NCBI GenBank assembly: GCA_032718475.1
Contig: JAUCBJ010004188.1
Coordinates: 1-64,000 of the forward strand
Direction: 5' to 3'
Source of the DNA: Nemertoderma westbladi
Taxonomy: Eukaryota > Xenacoelomorpha > Nemertodermatida > Nemertodermatidae
DNA length: 64,000 nucleotides
A program made the translations under genes and the position numbers. The notes under the pieces are model-generated. The model saw nothing but the letters and a program-made list of their open reading frames with translations. It searched no databases and was not told the DNA's origin. This document shows, piece by piece, positions 40,669-50,025 of the stretch (its first letter is position 1; each line of letters begins with the position of its first letter).

Positions 40669-43600
40669 ATGAAGTCGCCTCTGGTGGTTAAATGGGAGAT
40701 ACCGAGAACACCACCACCAGGCACCAACACAGAGAAGATAAACCCACAAAACCGGGCCGTTTCCACTGAACACCGTGGTGACGATTCAGAGAGGATAAAC
40801 CCACGGGACAGGGCCGATTCTGCCGAACACCGTGGCGGCGATTCGGAGAAGATAAACTCACAGGACTGGGACGTTTCTGCCGAACAACGACGCATTGGCG
40901 ATTTGGAGAAGATAAACCCACGAGAGCAGGCTGTTTCAGCCGAACACTGCGGTGACGATTTGGCGAAGATAAACCAACGGATTTGTGCCGATTCCACCGA
41001 TCACCGTGGAGAACTTTCTGAGAAGACAAACCCACGGAACCGTGCCATTTCCCCCGAACACGATGGCAATGATTCAGAGAAGATCAACCCATGGAACCAG
41101 GTCAATTCCGCCAAACACCGCAGCGACGATCTTGAAAAGATAAACCCACAGGATCGGATCAATCACGCCGAACACCACGGTGACATTTCGGAGAAGGTAA
41201 ATCCACTGGACCGGGCTGATTCTGCCGAACACCGTGGAGACGATTCGGAGAAGATAAACCCACGGAACCTGGCCGAATCCGCCGAACACAGAGGTGACGT
41301 TTCGGAGAAGATCAAGCCAAGGAACCGAGATGATCTCCTAAGCGATGACGACCACAATCCCATCGAACTTTTGTATGAAACGTACCACCCACCGATAGAC
41401 AACAGTGATGAAGATCAAAAACGAGTTAAAATTAAACGTTTCCTGGCTAGTGAGAAATATTTGACTCTATTAAATACAAAGTGCAAGCCAACAAACATGG
41501 AGAATATTTTAACCAAACTTACAAAGGACGATATGATTTTGTTGAGCCCAGGTACATGTATAAACGATGCACTAGTAAACTCCGTTCTCTACCTCCTAGA
41601 GGAAAGCACAAATTTTCGTGTAGGCATTTTACCTACAGAGTTTTCGACCAAGCTCAGTACACCACTAAGTGATATGTTTTCCTTGGTCAAATTTGCCAGT
41701 AGTAGATACAAACGACCAGACATAGAAATTTTGCTAATCCCAGAGTGTAGACAATATTCTAATAATCCAATAGGGCACTTTGTATTACATGTCGCTATCC
41801 CTAAGGACAAAGAAATTTATACTCTCTGTCCAATGGGAAACCCATATTACACAAACACAACAAAAGCAATATGCAACGTCCTTAACACAATTGATAACCT
41901 GACCCCCTGTACGAAAACTTTACCCTCAAGTCTAAACTTTGACCAATGGCGCCCAATACAAGCCCCAAACATGTCTCAATTCCCAAAGCAAACAAATAAC
42001 GTCGACTGTGGGATTTTCGTGTGTGTGTATTCCTATATGCTTGCTTTCCCTAAAGAAAATAACGTTTTTGCCAAGAAAATGACAAATAACGAATGTGCAC
42101 AGGGTAGAGTTTGGATGGCAACTTCCATAGAAAGAAAATCGGTAATGAAACCAAATGCACCTCAAGATGAAAGATTCTTAAACACTGGCCCAAACTTTGG
42201 AATAAAGACCGGCAAACAACAAAAAACTAAATCTGCAGAGAACACAACTGGACGAGTACCAACAAATAAATCCCAGGGTCACCATGCCCCACACACCCGA
42301 TCTCAAAACGAATCCACCCAGAATGAAATCCACAACGCTGGCTTCCAAGGGAGCCACACAAAATTGCGAAAAGCAAACACAGCACTGGATGTATTAAAAA
42401 TTCTAATCGACTCGAATATTCTAAGGAACCCTAAAGACATACTTATTCGGGCACTATTACCTATAGGCCTTGAATCTTTAAATAACATACAAAAGATGCT
42501 CTTTGAACATATAAAGACAAATATTCTGGGGAGCACTCCAAGCCTCAACATAAGTGCAATAAACCGTCGCTCCATTGATGAACTAGCAGCTGACGTGGCT
42601 GAGTTTGCACTGGTTGCTGAAAGCTCCGCAATTACACCCATTTTTAAGAAAAGGGTGCATATAGGAACCCTCGACACCTTCAGCCTTTTCCAACTTGTGG
42701 ACCTTGTAGCCAACCTGCAAGTCGAAGTGAAAACAATAAACAGCCAATTGCGAGTAACACAAAGTAAGGTGGATGCCATGGAAAACGGCCTAGACGAGTT
42801 ACAGACACAACAACCTACATCTACCTGTAGATTTTGCTGTAATTCGACCAATCCCAAGCAGGGAAAAGATCACAATGACTCAGACTCAGAGACTACTCAC
42901 TCAGACAACACACAACTAAGGAATGAAGGTATCACCAAAGAAACTATCTTGAATAATAACAAAAACAGCAACAAAAAGTCAAAAAAGAAAAAGTCGAAAC
43001 GTTACAAAAAGAAGAGCAGGAGCAGTAAATTCACCTTTGAGAGTGATACTGATGAAAGTACAGACTATGCAACTATAGATGCGTGTTCAATGTCCCCACA
43101 ATCAGAAATAGCTGAACCACTGGACGCACCACCCCATGAAAGATACCCCAATGGTAAACAAACTGCTTCGCTAACACATGAAAACCCAACAGATAAGGAT
43201 CCACCTAACATGGAGAATACAGAACCAAGCATTGTCAACCCCAAAACCATAGAAGAAGTATTAAATAACGTAAACGTATGGAAATCAGACAAGCATACTA
43301 CAAAGCCATACTCAAACCATCTATCTCCATCAACAACCCCAGTTGACACCAGTAACTATTTTGAACACCTAGACCAAGACTCAAAACTAGCCACTGTGTT
43401 GGAAAACCAAAACGCCATACTGAAAGCACTGAAAGAAACTTTAAACAAGAATAATAGGGAAAAAACGGTTAATGGCGAAAGCACAACATCTAACCCAGAA
43501 GAAAAAAAGAAAAACACCAGGAGATCAATGGATGAAACAACTAAAACGAAAGAACCAGGGTCTACAAAACTACTGAAGAAAATAATAGTAAGTGGCCTAC

Positions 43601-43677
43601 CTTCAAACACCAACTCAGTGGATCTCTCGTACAGGGATGTACCCAGTCAATGTGTATGTGAGAGGATACAAATATGA
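40669..43677 (+). CDS. LINE ORF1 protein: repeats, Ulp1/C48-like protease domain, coiled coil
   Basis: 1002 codons. Residues about 20-220 are some ten imperfect 20-residue repeats (SEKINPRNRADSAEHRGDD type). Residues about 285-470 resemble a C48 (Ulp1/SENP) cysteine protease: a start like DMILLSPGTCINDALVN, His370 in GHFVLHVA, Gln441 and Cys447 in KQTNNVDCGIFVC, the oxyanion Gln and nucleophile. The acid that should follow the His is not evident (EIYTLCPMGN). From 670 to 715 there is a likely coiled coil (LVDLVANLQVEVKTINSQL), then CRFCC, Lys-rich tracts, and KKIIVSGLPSN, which looks like the start of an RRM-type fold. The frame breaks at about 43615 and continues in the next frame to 44161. 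The protein would bind LINE RNA in the RNP; the protease role is unknown. Confidence 0.8.
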   Translation: MKSPLVVKWEIPRTPPPGTNTEKINPQNRAVSTEHRGDDSERINPRDRADSAEHRGGDSEKINSQDWDVSAEQRRIGDLEKINPREQAVSAEHCGDDLAKINQRICADSTDHRGELSEKTNPRNRAISPEHDGNDSEKINPWNQVNSAKHRSDDLEKINPQDRINHAEHHGDISEKVNPLDRADSAEHRGDDSEKINPRNLAESAEHRGDVSEKIKPRNRDDLLSDDDHNPIELLYETYHPPIDNSDEDQKRVKIKRFLASEKYLTLLNTKCKPTNMENILTKLTKDDMILLSPGTCINDALVNSVLYLLEESTNFRVGILPTEFSTKLSTPLSDMFSLVKFASSRYKRPDIEILLIPECRQYSNNPIGHFVLHVAIPKDKEIYTLCPMGNPYYTNTTKAICNVLNTIDNLTPCTKTLPSSLNFDQWRPIQAPNMSQFPKQTNNVDCGIFVCVYSYMLAFPKENNVFAKKMTNNECAQGRVWMATSIERKSVMKPNAPQDERFLNTGPNFGIKTGKQQKTKSAENTTGRVPTNKSQGHHAPHTRSQNESTQNEIHNAGFQGSHTKLRKANTALDVLKILIDSNILRNPKDILIRALLPIGLESLNNIQKMLFEHIKTNILGSTPSLNISAINRRSIDELAADVAEFALVAESSAITPIFKKRVHIGTLDTFSLFQLVDLVANLQVEVKTINSQLRVTQSKVDAMENGLDELQTQQPTSTCRFCCNSTNPKQGKDHNDSDSETTHSDNTQLRNEGITKETILNNNKNSNKKSKKKKSKRYKKKSRSSKFTFESDTDESTDYATIDACSMSPQSEIAEPLDAPPHERYPNGKQTASLTHENPTDKDPPNMENTEPSIVNPKTIEEVLNNVNVWKSDKHTTKPYSNHLSPSTTPVDTSNYFEHLDQDSKLATVLENQNAILKALKETLNKNNREKTVNGESTTSNPEEKKKNTRRSMDETTKTKEPGSTKLLKKIIVSGLPSNTNSVDLSYRDVPSQCVCERIQI

Positions 43678-44161
43678 ACAAAAAGAGGCAAGTATAACAA
43701 TCGAGGTGAAAGATCTTGAGACGTATCTCAACCCAAATATGTGGCCTGGTGACAAGCCCCGAACCAGAGAACTCGAACCTAACAACACTGGAAAACGCTA
43801 TAGGTACACTGATTACACTCCCCCCAACTCACAAAATACTCACCCTAACTTTAACTACAGTAAACAATCCGCCCCGTTTACCCTTTCATACATCCCAAAA
43901 GAGAGACACAACCCAATTTTCAGACGCAACCAACTTAATAATCGGGACAACAATAGCTTTAACAGACATCAACGGGATAGCAATAAAGACTACTGCTATA
44001 ACCATGGAAATGAATCACAAAACATACATCTAAACATGCCATATAACGCAACATCTACACACCAGAATGTAAACAATAATCAGGCGCACTATCGCAACAG
44101 GAAGTCAACCCGCAACATTGCAGCCCACTATAACCATGGCGATCTACACAGTCGTTTTTAA
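43592..44161 (+). CDS. LINE ORF1 C-terminal part in the +1 frame
   Basis: Continues ORF1 after a frameshift around 43615. MYPVNVYVRGYKYEQKEAS and ITIEVKDLETYLNPN look like the second half of the fold begun by KKIIVSGLP in the other frame. A long Asn/His/Arg-rich basic tail follows (RHQRDSNKDYCYNHGNESQ), as expected of an RNA-binding end. It overlaps the ORF2 start at 44136 by 26 nt. Whether the shift is a mutation or programmed is not decidable here; no slippery heptamer was evident. Confidence 0.6.
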   Translation: MAYLQTPTQWISRTGMYPVNVYVRGYKYEQKEASITIEVKDLETYLNPNMWPGDKPRTRELEPNNTGKRYRYTDYTPPNSQNTHPNFNYSKQSAPFTLSYIPKERHNPIFRRNQLNNRDNNSFNRHQRDSNKDYCYNHGNESQNIHLNMPYNATSTHQNVNNNQAHYRNRKSTRNIAAHYNHGDLHSRF

Positions 44162-47100
44162 ATACCAAATACAATCATTACCACCAGATATAGGTTCACT
44201 GCCACTAAATGGCAGATTAGATCATCTTAACCAAAAACCTGAACAACAAACCAATGAAACCCCAACTATTATACCTAAAAAAGCCGAAACACCCCTGATT
44301 GTCCTCACATATAACTGCACTGGCTATATAAGAAGTAAACATCATATCGAAACCCTCCTAAGAAAGACATCTCCAGACATACTAATCATTCAAGAACACT
44401 GGCTTAGTGCTGGTGAATCAAAACACCACTTCCACAAGAAACAAATGATGAAAGGCTATACATGTGCAGATTACACAGTATCGGACGGTATGTTGGCCAT
44501 TAAGGCAAGAGTGCGAGGGGAGGGTGGAGTAGCAATATTCCTCAAGTCAGCAATATCACCTTACTCCTCTGTGCTGAAGACATTATCAGACAGGGTAGTT
44601 GGGATAACAATAAAAGGCATCTTTAGCCAGGATATAACTGTTATAGGTATATACATGCCATGCGACAACAAAGATGAAAGATCAAGGGCAAAATACATAG
44701 AGGAATGCGCAAATTTGCACAATATTCTCGAGGAAACAGTGAATGATAATAATGAAATTGTAATTGCTGGAGATGTCAATGGAATACTGCGAACCACCAC
44801 ATCACCAATACGGTCTAACTTTGGACAACTTTTCAACCATGAAATAATGACACCGTTTAATCTTGAAGTCACTAATGATCCCAGTAGTGCATTGGTATCC
44901 GGCGCAACAAAGACCTTTGTGTTTAAATCAAAATGCGGACATATCCTAAGATCATCACTGATAGATTACATAATCTGTTCAAACTCACTAATACAAGGAA
45001 AACAACCTGAAAGTCACATTTTTGAAGATGATACAAACAACCCATCACACCATACGCCAGTACTAACCACTTTCTATCTCCATAGGCTAGAAAATATAAA
45101 TTACGATGGCAGGTGGACCAAAACCTTGGGAAGGAAAGCTTACTTATTCAAAAATGCATCAATGAAGCAATTAGATTCCTACAAGAAAGATATTGAAGCC
45201 TCCATACAACCTTTGCTAGAAAACCACAATACTACTGAAGACAACACAATTGATACGGCAGCAGAATCTTTCATAAAGGCTATCTTGACATCTGCCAATA
45301 AACATATCCCCTATATCACACCAAGAAGAAGAAAGAACTGGAAACCGCAACTATCTAAAAGTAGAAACGCAAGCACCACCAACACCAATAATCGAGAAAC
45401 GGTAAACGCTGAAAACAAACTCAAGCAGATGCAGAAAACGAGAGAACTATCCATGCTACAACACAGGATATATCGAGAACAAGTCACTACTCTTACTCAA
45501 GCATGTTCAACCAGCCCAAACACATTCTGGAACAAACTGAAAGAAAGAGATGCACACAACAGCCACCAAATGTCACCAGGCAATGCAAATAACCTATATG
45601 ACCACTACAAGAATTTCTATAATAACAACAATCGAAGCTTCTCAACTTCTGAACCGCATCCGAAGTTTCAAGCAGTACCTCATCATCAACAAAATAAAGA
45701 TAACCATAATGACTTTAACCTATTGAGTACAGAAGATATAAATGATGCAATTAAAAAACTGAATAAAGGTAAGGCTGCTGATTCAAACAACATCTCTGCG
45801 GAACACCTATGTTATGGAAACTCCGAATCTATGTGTAATTTTATTGCTTTTCTCTTTAATGAAATGCGAAGCACGGGATACTTCCCAAACCTTATGTGTT
45901 TAGGACTATTGCTCCCACAGTTGAAGAGCTATGATCGACAAAAAAATCAAATGTCAAGTTACAGAGGTATTTCTATTATATCGATAGTACTGAAATTGTG
46001 GGAGCACACAGTGGTGAAGGAACTAACATCTATTGACACAAGTTCCCTACAAATGGCATACAAGAAAGGGATGTGCAATGAAACACCATATCTGACAGCT
46101 TCAAAACTGATCGAATGGTTTAACAAGGGCTCATCTCCTTTACACGTAGTATCTTTAGACCTAACATCAGCATTCGACTGCATCAACCATGAAATCCTGT
46201 TCGACAAATTGTCCAAGACCAACCTGTCTCGTAGTTTAATTATCCTAATACAATCATACTATGATAAGTCCACTGCTATTGTACAGATCGGCAACTATAG
46301 ACATAAGGAAGCTATAGCATTATCCCGAGGGGTACGTCAAGGTGGAATATTATCAGCCTGGATGTTCAATTTTTACTTGAAAGACTTATTTACCACTTTA
46401 GAAACAGAACACCTAGGTCCACATATAGGATCCCAGGCATACCCGGCAATCGGGTTTGCAGACGACATTCTCTTAATGGCAAACCTGAAAACAGACATTC
46501 AGAGAATAATGCAAATCTGCGTTAACTTTTTCCAAGACACACAGCTAACACTGAACACCAGAAAATGCCATTATATAGTTTGCACTCCATCAGGAAAAAA
46601 TACACTTGAATCACTCCAGATAGAATCTGGAAAATATATTATTCAAGAAGAAAAATTATCATACCTTGGCCTACCATTGCCATCTACAGGGAGAAACCTA
46701 CACAATCATCTAACCAAGAAATGCTGGATCAACGTGTCAAAAGCAAAGCTCAGAGGATTATCTGCCCATGATGTACCACTGAACATTTCTTCTTTCATCT
46801 GGAAAACCATCTGTTTACCATCTATTATGTACGGTGCCTCAAATCTTGACAAGCACTTCTTTGAACAAATGAAAATTACACTTCAGAAGGCAATGAGATC
46901 ACTCCTTGGCGTTGGAAGCTATATACCGAACAACGTCCTAATGGACCTTTATGACAGCCAATCTTTTGAACAAATGATGACCTTTTCAAAATGCCGCGCA
47001 ATCTATAACCTGTTCAACTGCAACAACGATAAAGTTACACATCTGTTTACAACCATTTTAACACATCATGTCGCAAAAACCTATCATGATAATCTGATGG

Positions 47101-47339
47101 ACGATTACAACCTTTTATCGTGGCAAGAAGGTCTCCCGACACTCACTAGTATTGCTACCTCACGATACTGTGTGAAGAAGGTGTTAAAAGGAGCAAAGGT
47201 CAGAACTAAAGCTGGAAACATCCCCCTAACCTTCAAAGAAAAGTTTCATAGCTCTTATTTCCGATCAATCCTAAACAACTGCAATAATGACCATACATCC
47301 AAACATACTACAATATTATCGTTCTTTGGGCTAGACTAA
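44136..47339 (+). CDS. LINE ORF2 protein: endonuclease and reverse transcriptase, intact
   Basis: 1067 codons from an ATG in a strong context (ACCATGG); an upstream in-frame TTG is not needed. N-terminal APE-like endonuclease: TYNCTG (Asn near 60), IQEHW (Glu87), AGDVNG (Asp213, Asn215), SLIDYII (Asp277), and SHH at 304-306 where the family usually has SDH. The RT follows: SSYRGISIIS, SLDLTSAFDCINHEI (catalytic Asp675), RGVRQGGILSAWMF, and GFADDILLM (Asp776-Asp777). After it LSYLGLPLPS and a C-terminal helix region. There is no RNase H. No stops or shifts, so it may be translatable. It would nick target DNA and prime reverse transcription; the SDH change may weaken nicking. Confidence 0.9.
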   Translation: MAIYTVVFKYQIQSLPPDIGSLPLNGRLDHLNQKPEQQTNETPTIIPKKAETPLIVLTYNCTGYIRSKHHIETLLRKTSPDILIIQEHWLSAGESKHHFHKKQMMKGYTCADYTVSDGMLAIKARVRGEGGVAIFLKSAISPYSSVLKTLSDRVVGITIKGIFSQDITVIGIYMPCDNKDERSRAKYIEECANLHNILEETVNDNNEIVIAGDVNGILRTTTSPIRSNFGQLFNHEIMTPFNLEVTNDPSSALVSGATKTFVFKSKCGHILRSSLIDYIICSNSLIQGKQPESHIFEDDTNNPSHHTPVLTTFYLHRLENINYDGRWTKTLGRKAYLFKNASMKQLDSYKKDIEASIQPLLENHNTTEDNTIDTAAESFIKAILTSANKHIPYITPRRRKNWKPQLSKSRNASTTNTNNRETVNAENKLKQMQKTRELSMLQHRIYREQVTTLTQACSTSPNTFWNKLKERDAHNSHQMSPGNANNLYDHYKNFYNNNNRSFSTSEPHPKFQAVPHHQQNKDNHNDFNLLSTEDINDAIKKLNKGKAADSNNISAEHLCYGNSESMCNFIAFLFNEMRSTGYFPNLMCLGLLLPQLKSYDRQKNQMSSYRGISIISIVLKLWEHTVVKELTSIDTSSLQMAYKKGMCNETPYLTASKLIEWFNKGSSPLHVVSLDLTSAFDCINHEILFDKLSKTNLSRSLIILIQSYYDKSTAIVQIGNYRHKEAIALSRGVRQGGILSAWMFNFYLKDLFTTLETEHLGPHIGSQAYPAIGFADDILLMANLKTDIQRIMQICVNFFQDTQLTLNTRKCHYIVCTPSGKNTLESLQIESGKYIIQEEKLSYLGLPLPSTGRNLHNHLTKKCWINVSKAKLRGLSAHDVPLNISSFIWKTICLPSIMYGASNLDKHFFEQMKITLQKAMRSLLGVGSYIPNNVLMDLYDSQSFEQMMTFSKCRAIYNLFNCNNDKVTHLFTTILTHHVAKTYHDNLMDDYNLLSWQEGLPTLTSIATSRYCVKKVLKGAKVRTKAGNIPLTFKEKFHSSYFRSILNNCNNDHTSKHTTILSFFGLD

Positions 47340-47791
47340 ACCTACACATCAAACTTTTACAGACTGACTTGTTACTAACTATTACAGTTACTATTTGATT
47401 CTTATTTAGATTAATTACCATAAAAAATAACTAAGTGACTGATATTTTATGACACTATTTTCGACTTTAATTGTAATGATCGTAATATGATCGTTAATTT
47501 TTGTTTAAAAAGTATATATAATCATTTATTTAGTTGAACGTTATTATATAACGCGCTCTATGATTTTATTACACTATCGCTCTATATATTATAAATTGTT
47601 TAATTTTTTACATTTGTGCAATAATTTACCTGTACACTATCCTATTTTGTTTACAAGTGACGGGGTTTTTCATATATTCGTTAATAAATAGATACGCGAT
47701 AATAATAGATATTGTATAGTAATGGAACGTTATGGCATATAATATGGTAATCTATATTAATCTTAAAGTCATGATTTGGCATCTTCCTTAA

Positions 47792-47828
<37 letters not shown>
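47340..47828 (+). other. LINE 3' UTR and poly-A tail
   Basis: AT-rich, no open frame. CTTAAATAAA at about 47788 leads directly into the A run to 47828. After it the sequence is TAGGCCTATAATTTCACC, the putative target flank. Confidence 0.75.
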
Positions 47829-47830
<2 letters not shown>

Positions 47831-47879
47831 GGCCTATAATTTCACCTTAAAGCAGTTTTGCAGAAACAAAAAACTAGTC

Positions 47880-47970
47880 GAACCAGTAGAAATTAGAACA
47901 ACTGACCAACCCGTGGTAGAACCAGTAGAGACTAGAAGAACTAATCAACCGTGGTAGAACCAGTAAACAT
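47880..47970 (+). repeat. 38/39-bp coding-like tandem repeat (VEPVE-TxQP)
   Basis: Units begin GAACCAGTAGA at 47880, 47919 and 47957 (partial). One frame reads VEPVEIRTTDQPVVEPVETR then a stop after RTNQPW. It could be a decayed Thr/Pro-rich exon of the CAP gene's downstream part or simple repeat. It sits between the LINE tail and the minisatellite. Confidence 0.35.
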
Positions 47971-47989
47971 ATGTTGCGTTGTCGAAATG

Positions 47990-49205
47990 GACGGCAATGT
48001 ATCCTAGGGGTGTGTACGATGCATCCTAGTGGTGTAGGTGGACAATGTATCCTAGTGGTGTGGACGATGTATCCTAGTGGTGTGGACGATGTATCCTAGT
48101 GGTGTGGAAGGACGATGTATCCTAGTAGGGTGGACGATGTATCCTAGTGGTGTGGCGATGCATCCTAGTGGTGTGGACGATGTATCCTAGTGGTGTGGAC
48201 GATGTATCCTAGTGGGGTAGACGATATATCCTAGTGGTGCGGCGTGTACAATGTATCCTAGTGGTGTGGACGATGTATCCTAGTGGTGTGGACGATGTAT
48301 ACTAGTGGTGTGGACGATGTATCCTAGTGGTGTGGACTATGTATCCTAGTGGTGTGGACTATGTATCCTAGTGGTGTGGGAGGACGATGTATCCTAGTTG
48401 TGTGGACGATGTATCCTAGTGGTGTGGACGATGTATCCTAGTGGTGCGGCGTGTACGATGTATCCTAGTGGTGTGGACGATGTATCCTAGTGGTGTGGAC
48501 GATGCGTCCTAGTGGTGTGGACGATGTATCCTAGTGGTGTGGACGATGTATCCTAGTGGGGTAGACGATATATCCTAGTGGTGCGGCGTGTACGATGTAT
48601 CCTAGTGGTGTGGACGATGTATCCTAGTGGTGTGGACGATGCGTCCTAGTGGTGTGTACGATGTATCCTTGTGGTGTGTGTGGACGATGTATCCTAGTGG
48701 TGTGTACGATGTATCCTAGTGGTATGTACGATGTATCCTAGTGGTGTTGGTGGACGATGTATCCTAGTGGGTGGACATTATATCCTACGGGTGTGTACGA
48801 TGTATCCCTGTGGTGTGTGTGGACGATGTATCCTTGTGGTGTGTGTGGACGATGTATCCTAGTGGTGTGGACGATGTATCCTAGTGGTGCGGACGATGTA
48901 TCCTAGTGGTGTGGACGATGCATCCTAGTGGTGTGTACGATGTATCCTTGTGGTGTGGACCATGTATCCTAGTGGTGTGTACGATGTATCCTATTGGTGT
49001 GTACGATGTATCCATGTGGTGTGTGTGGACGATGTATCCTGGGGGTGTGTACGATGTATCCTAGTGGTGTGTGTGTACGATGTATCCTAGGGATGTGTAC
49101 GATGCATCCTGGGGGTGTGTACGATGTATCCTAGTGGTGTGTGTGTAGACAATGTATCCTAGTGGTGTGGACGATGTATCCTAGTGGTGTGTGTGGACGA
49201 TGTAT
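47990..49205. repeat. 22/26-bp minisatellite, block 1
   Basis: Tandem units built on GGACGATGTATCCTAGTGGT joined by GT or GTGTGT linkers. The 22-bp form has one GTGT linker, the 26-bp form two. Common variants are TACGATG for GACGATG and CCTTGTGG for CCTAGTGG. No gene. Confidence 0.95.
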
Positions 49206-50025
49206 CCTAGTGGCTTAGGACTTATGACTTAGGAGTACTCTCAGAATCATTAGAGGGAGCCCAACGGCTCCTCAGCTCATTAGAACATGCTGCTTCTAGT
49301 GTTGGTCTTTTTATTAACTCCAGAAAGACCAAAATTGTGACAGTTAACTTTGAAAGTCCTCAGCAAGTCTCTGATCGGATGAGCATAAGCTCAAAGGATG
49401 GTATGCTTGAGCATGTGGACGACTTCTGTTACCTGGGATCATGGATCCGGAAGTCAGATGAGGACCTTCGAATACGTAAAGGAAAGGCATGGGCAGCATT
49501 GAATATGCTTTCCAGGATTTGGAAGTCACCGAGAATTAATCGGAAGCTTAAGGTCCGATTATTTAGAGCAGCAGTAGTTCCAGTACTCCTCTACGGGAGT
49601 CCATGCTGGGCTCTCACTGCTGAGGACACCAAATCTCTGGATGGCACATTCACAAGAATGCTACGCCGGGTTCATTGTGTCAAGTACAATGCACACATCT
49701 TCAACCAGACACTATATAACATTGGAGGTGTCTCATTGGTTCCCCCAAGCTTGACACTAGAACAAAATCGCCTCCGCTTTGCAGGACATTGCTTTCGCCG
49801 TGAGGACCAGCCAGTGCATAATCTTGTACTTTGGCAGCCTCATGGAGTGAATAAGCATGGTGGACAGCCCATGACTTTCTTGAGACGCATCTTAAAGGAA
49901 ACTGGCCTTGAAGATGCGGATGATCTAGCAAATGTCATGGGTGATAGGGAGTTGTGGCGGTGCAATTTTGTTGACAAGCCGGTACAGCATTCTTAAAATT
50001 GCAGCTGCAATGCAGCATGCCGATC
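49206..50025 (+). mobile_element. 5'-truncated RTE-like LINE inside the minisatellite
   Basis: Sequence begins abruptly within an RT (about 49213, CTTAGGACTTATGACTTAGG) and ends GATCCTAGTAGTAGTA at about 50027, the CCTAGTAGTAGT tail style of family 1. Minisatellite units resume immediately on both sides. Confidence 0.85.
49337..49996 (+). pseudogene. LINE RT C-terminal region (truncated)
   Basis: The frame is open from about 49205 through SSLEHAASSVGLFINSRKTK, the post-FADD part of the RT, to a stop at 49996. It includes DDFCYLGSWIRKSDEDLRIR, RLFRAAVVPVLLYGS and LEQNRLRFAGHCFRREDQ, homologous to the tails of copies A and C but clearly diverged, so a different family (possibly the missing tail of family 2). 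It keeps an open frame to the stop, suggesting a rather young insertion. Confidence 0.8.

Larger units (their letters stand above)
40620..47828 (+). mobile_element. Near-complete poly-A LINE with a protease-bearing ORF1
   Basis: Two-ORF non-LTR retrotransposon: 5' leader of unknown start (before 40669), ORF1 40669-44161 (with one frameshift), ORF2 44136-47339 intact, a 3' UTR of about 450 bp, and AATAAA merging into a run of about 36 A ending at 47828. The long clean A tail and intact ORF2 indicate a recent insertion. The 5' end and target duplication could not be fixed; an A15 run lies at 40570-40585. The clade is left open: endonuclease plus RT of general CR1/Jockey/L2 style. Confidence 0.85.

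Noticed and set aside
40641-41402. Minus-strand frames rich in FSESSPRCSAE and similar
   Set aside because: Antisense of the 60-bp repeats at the start of LINE ORF1.
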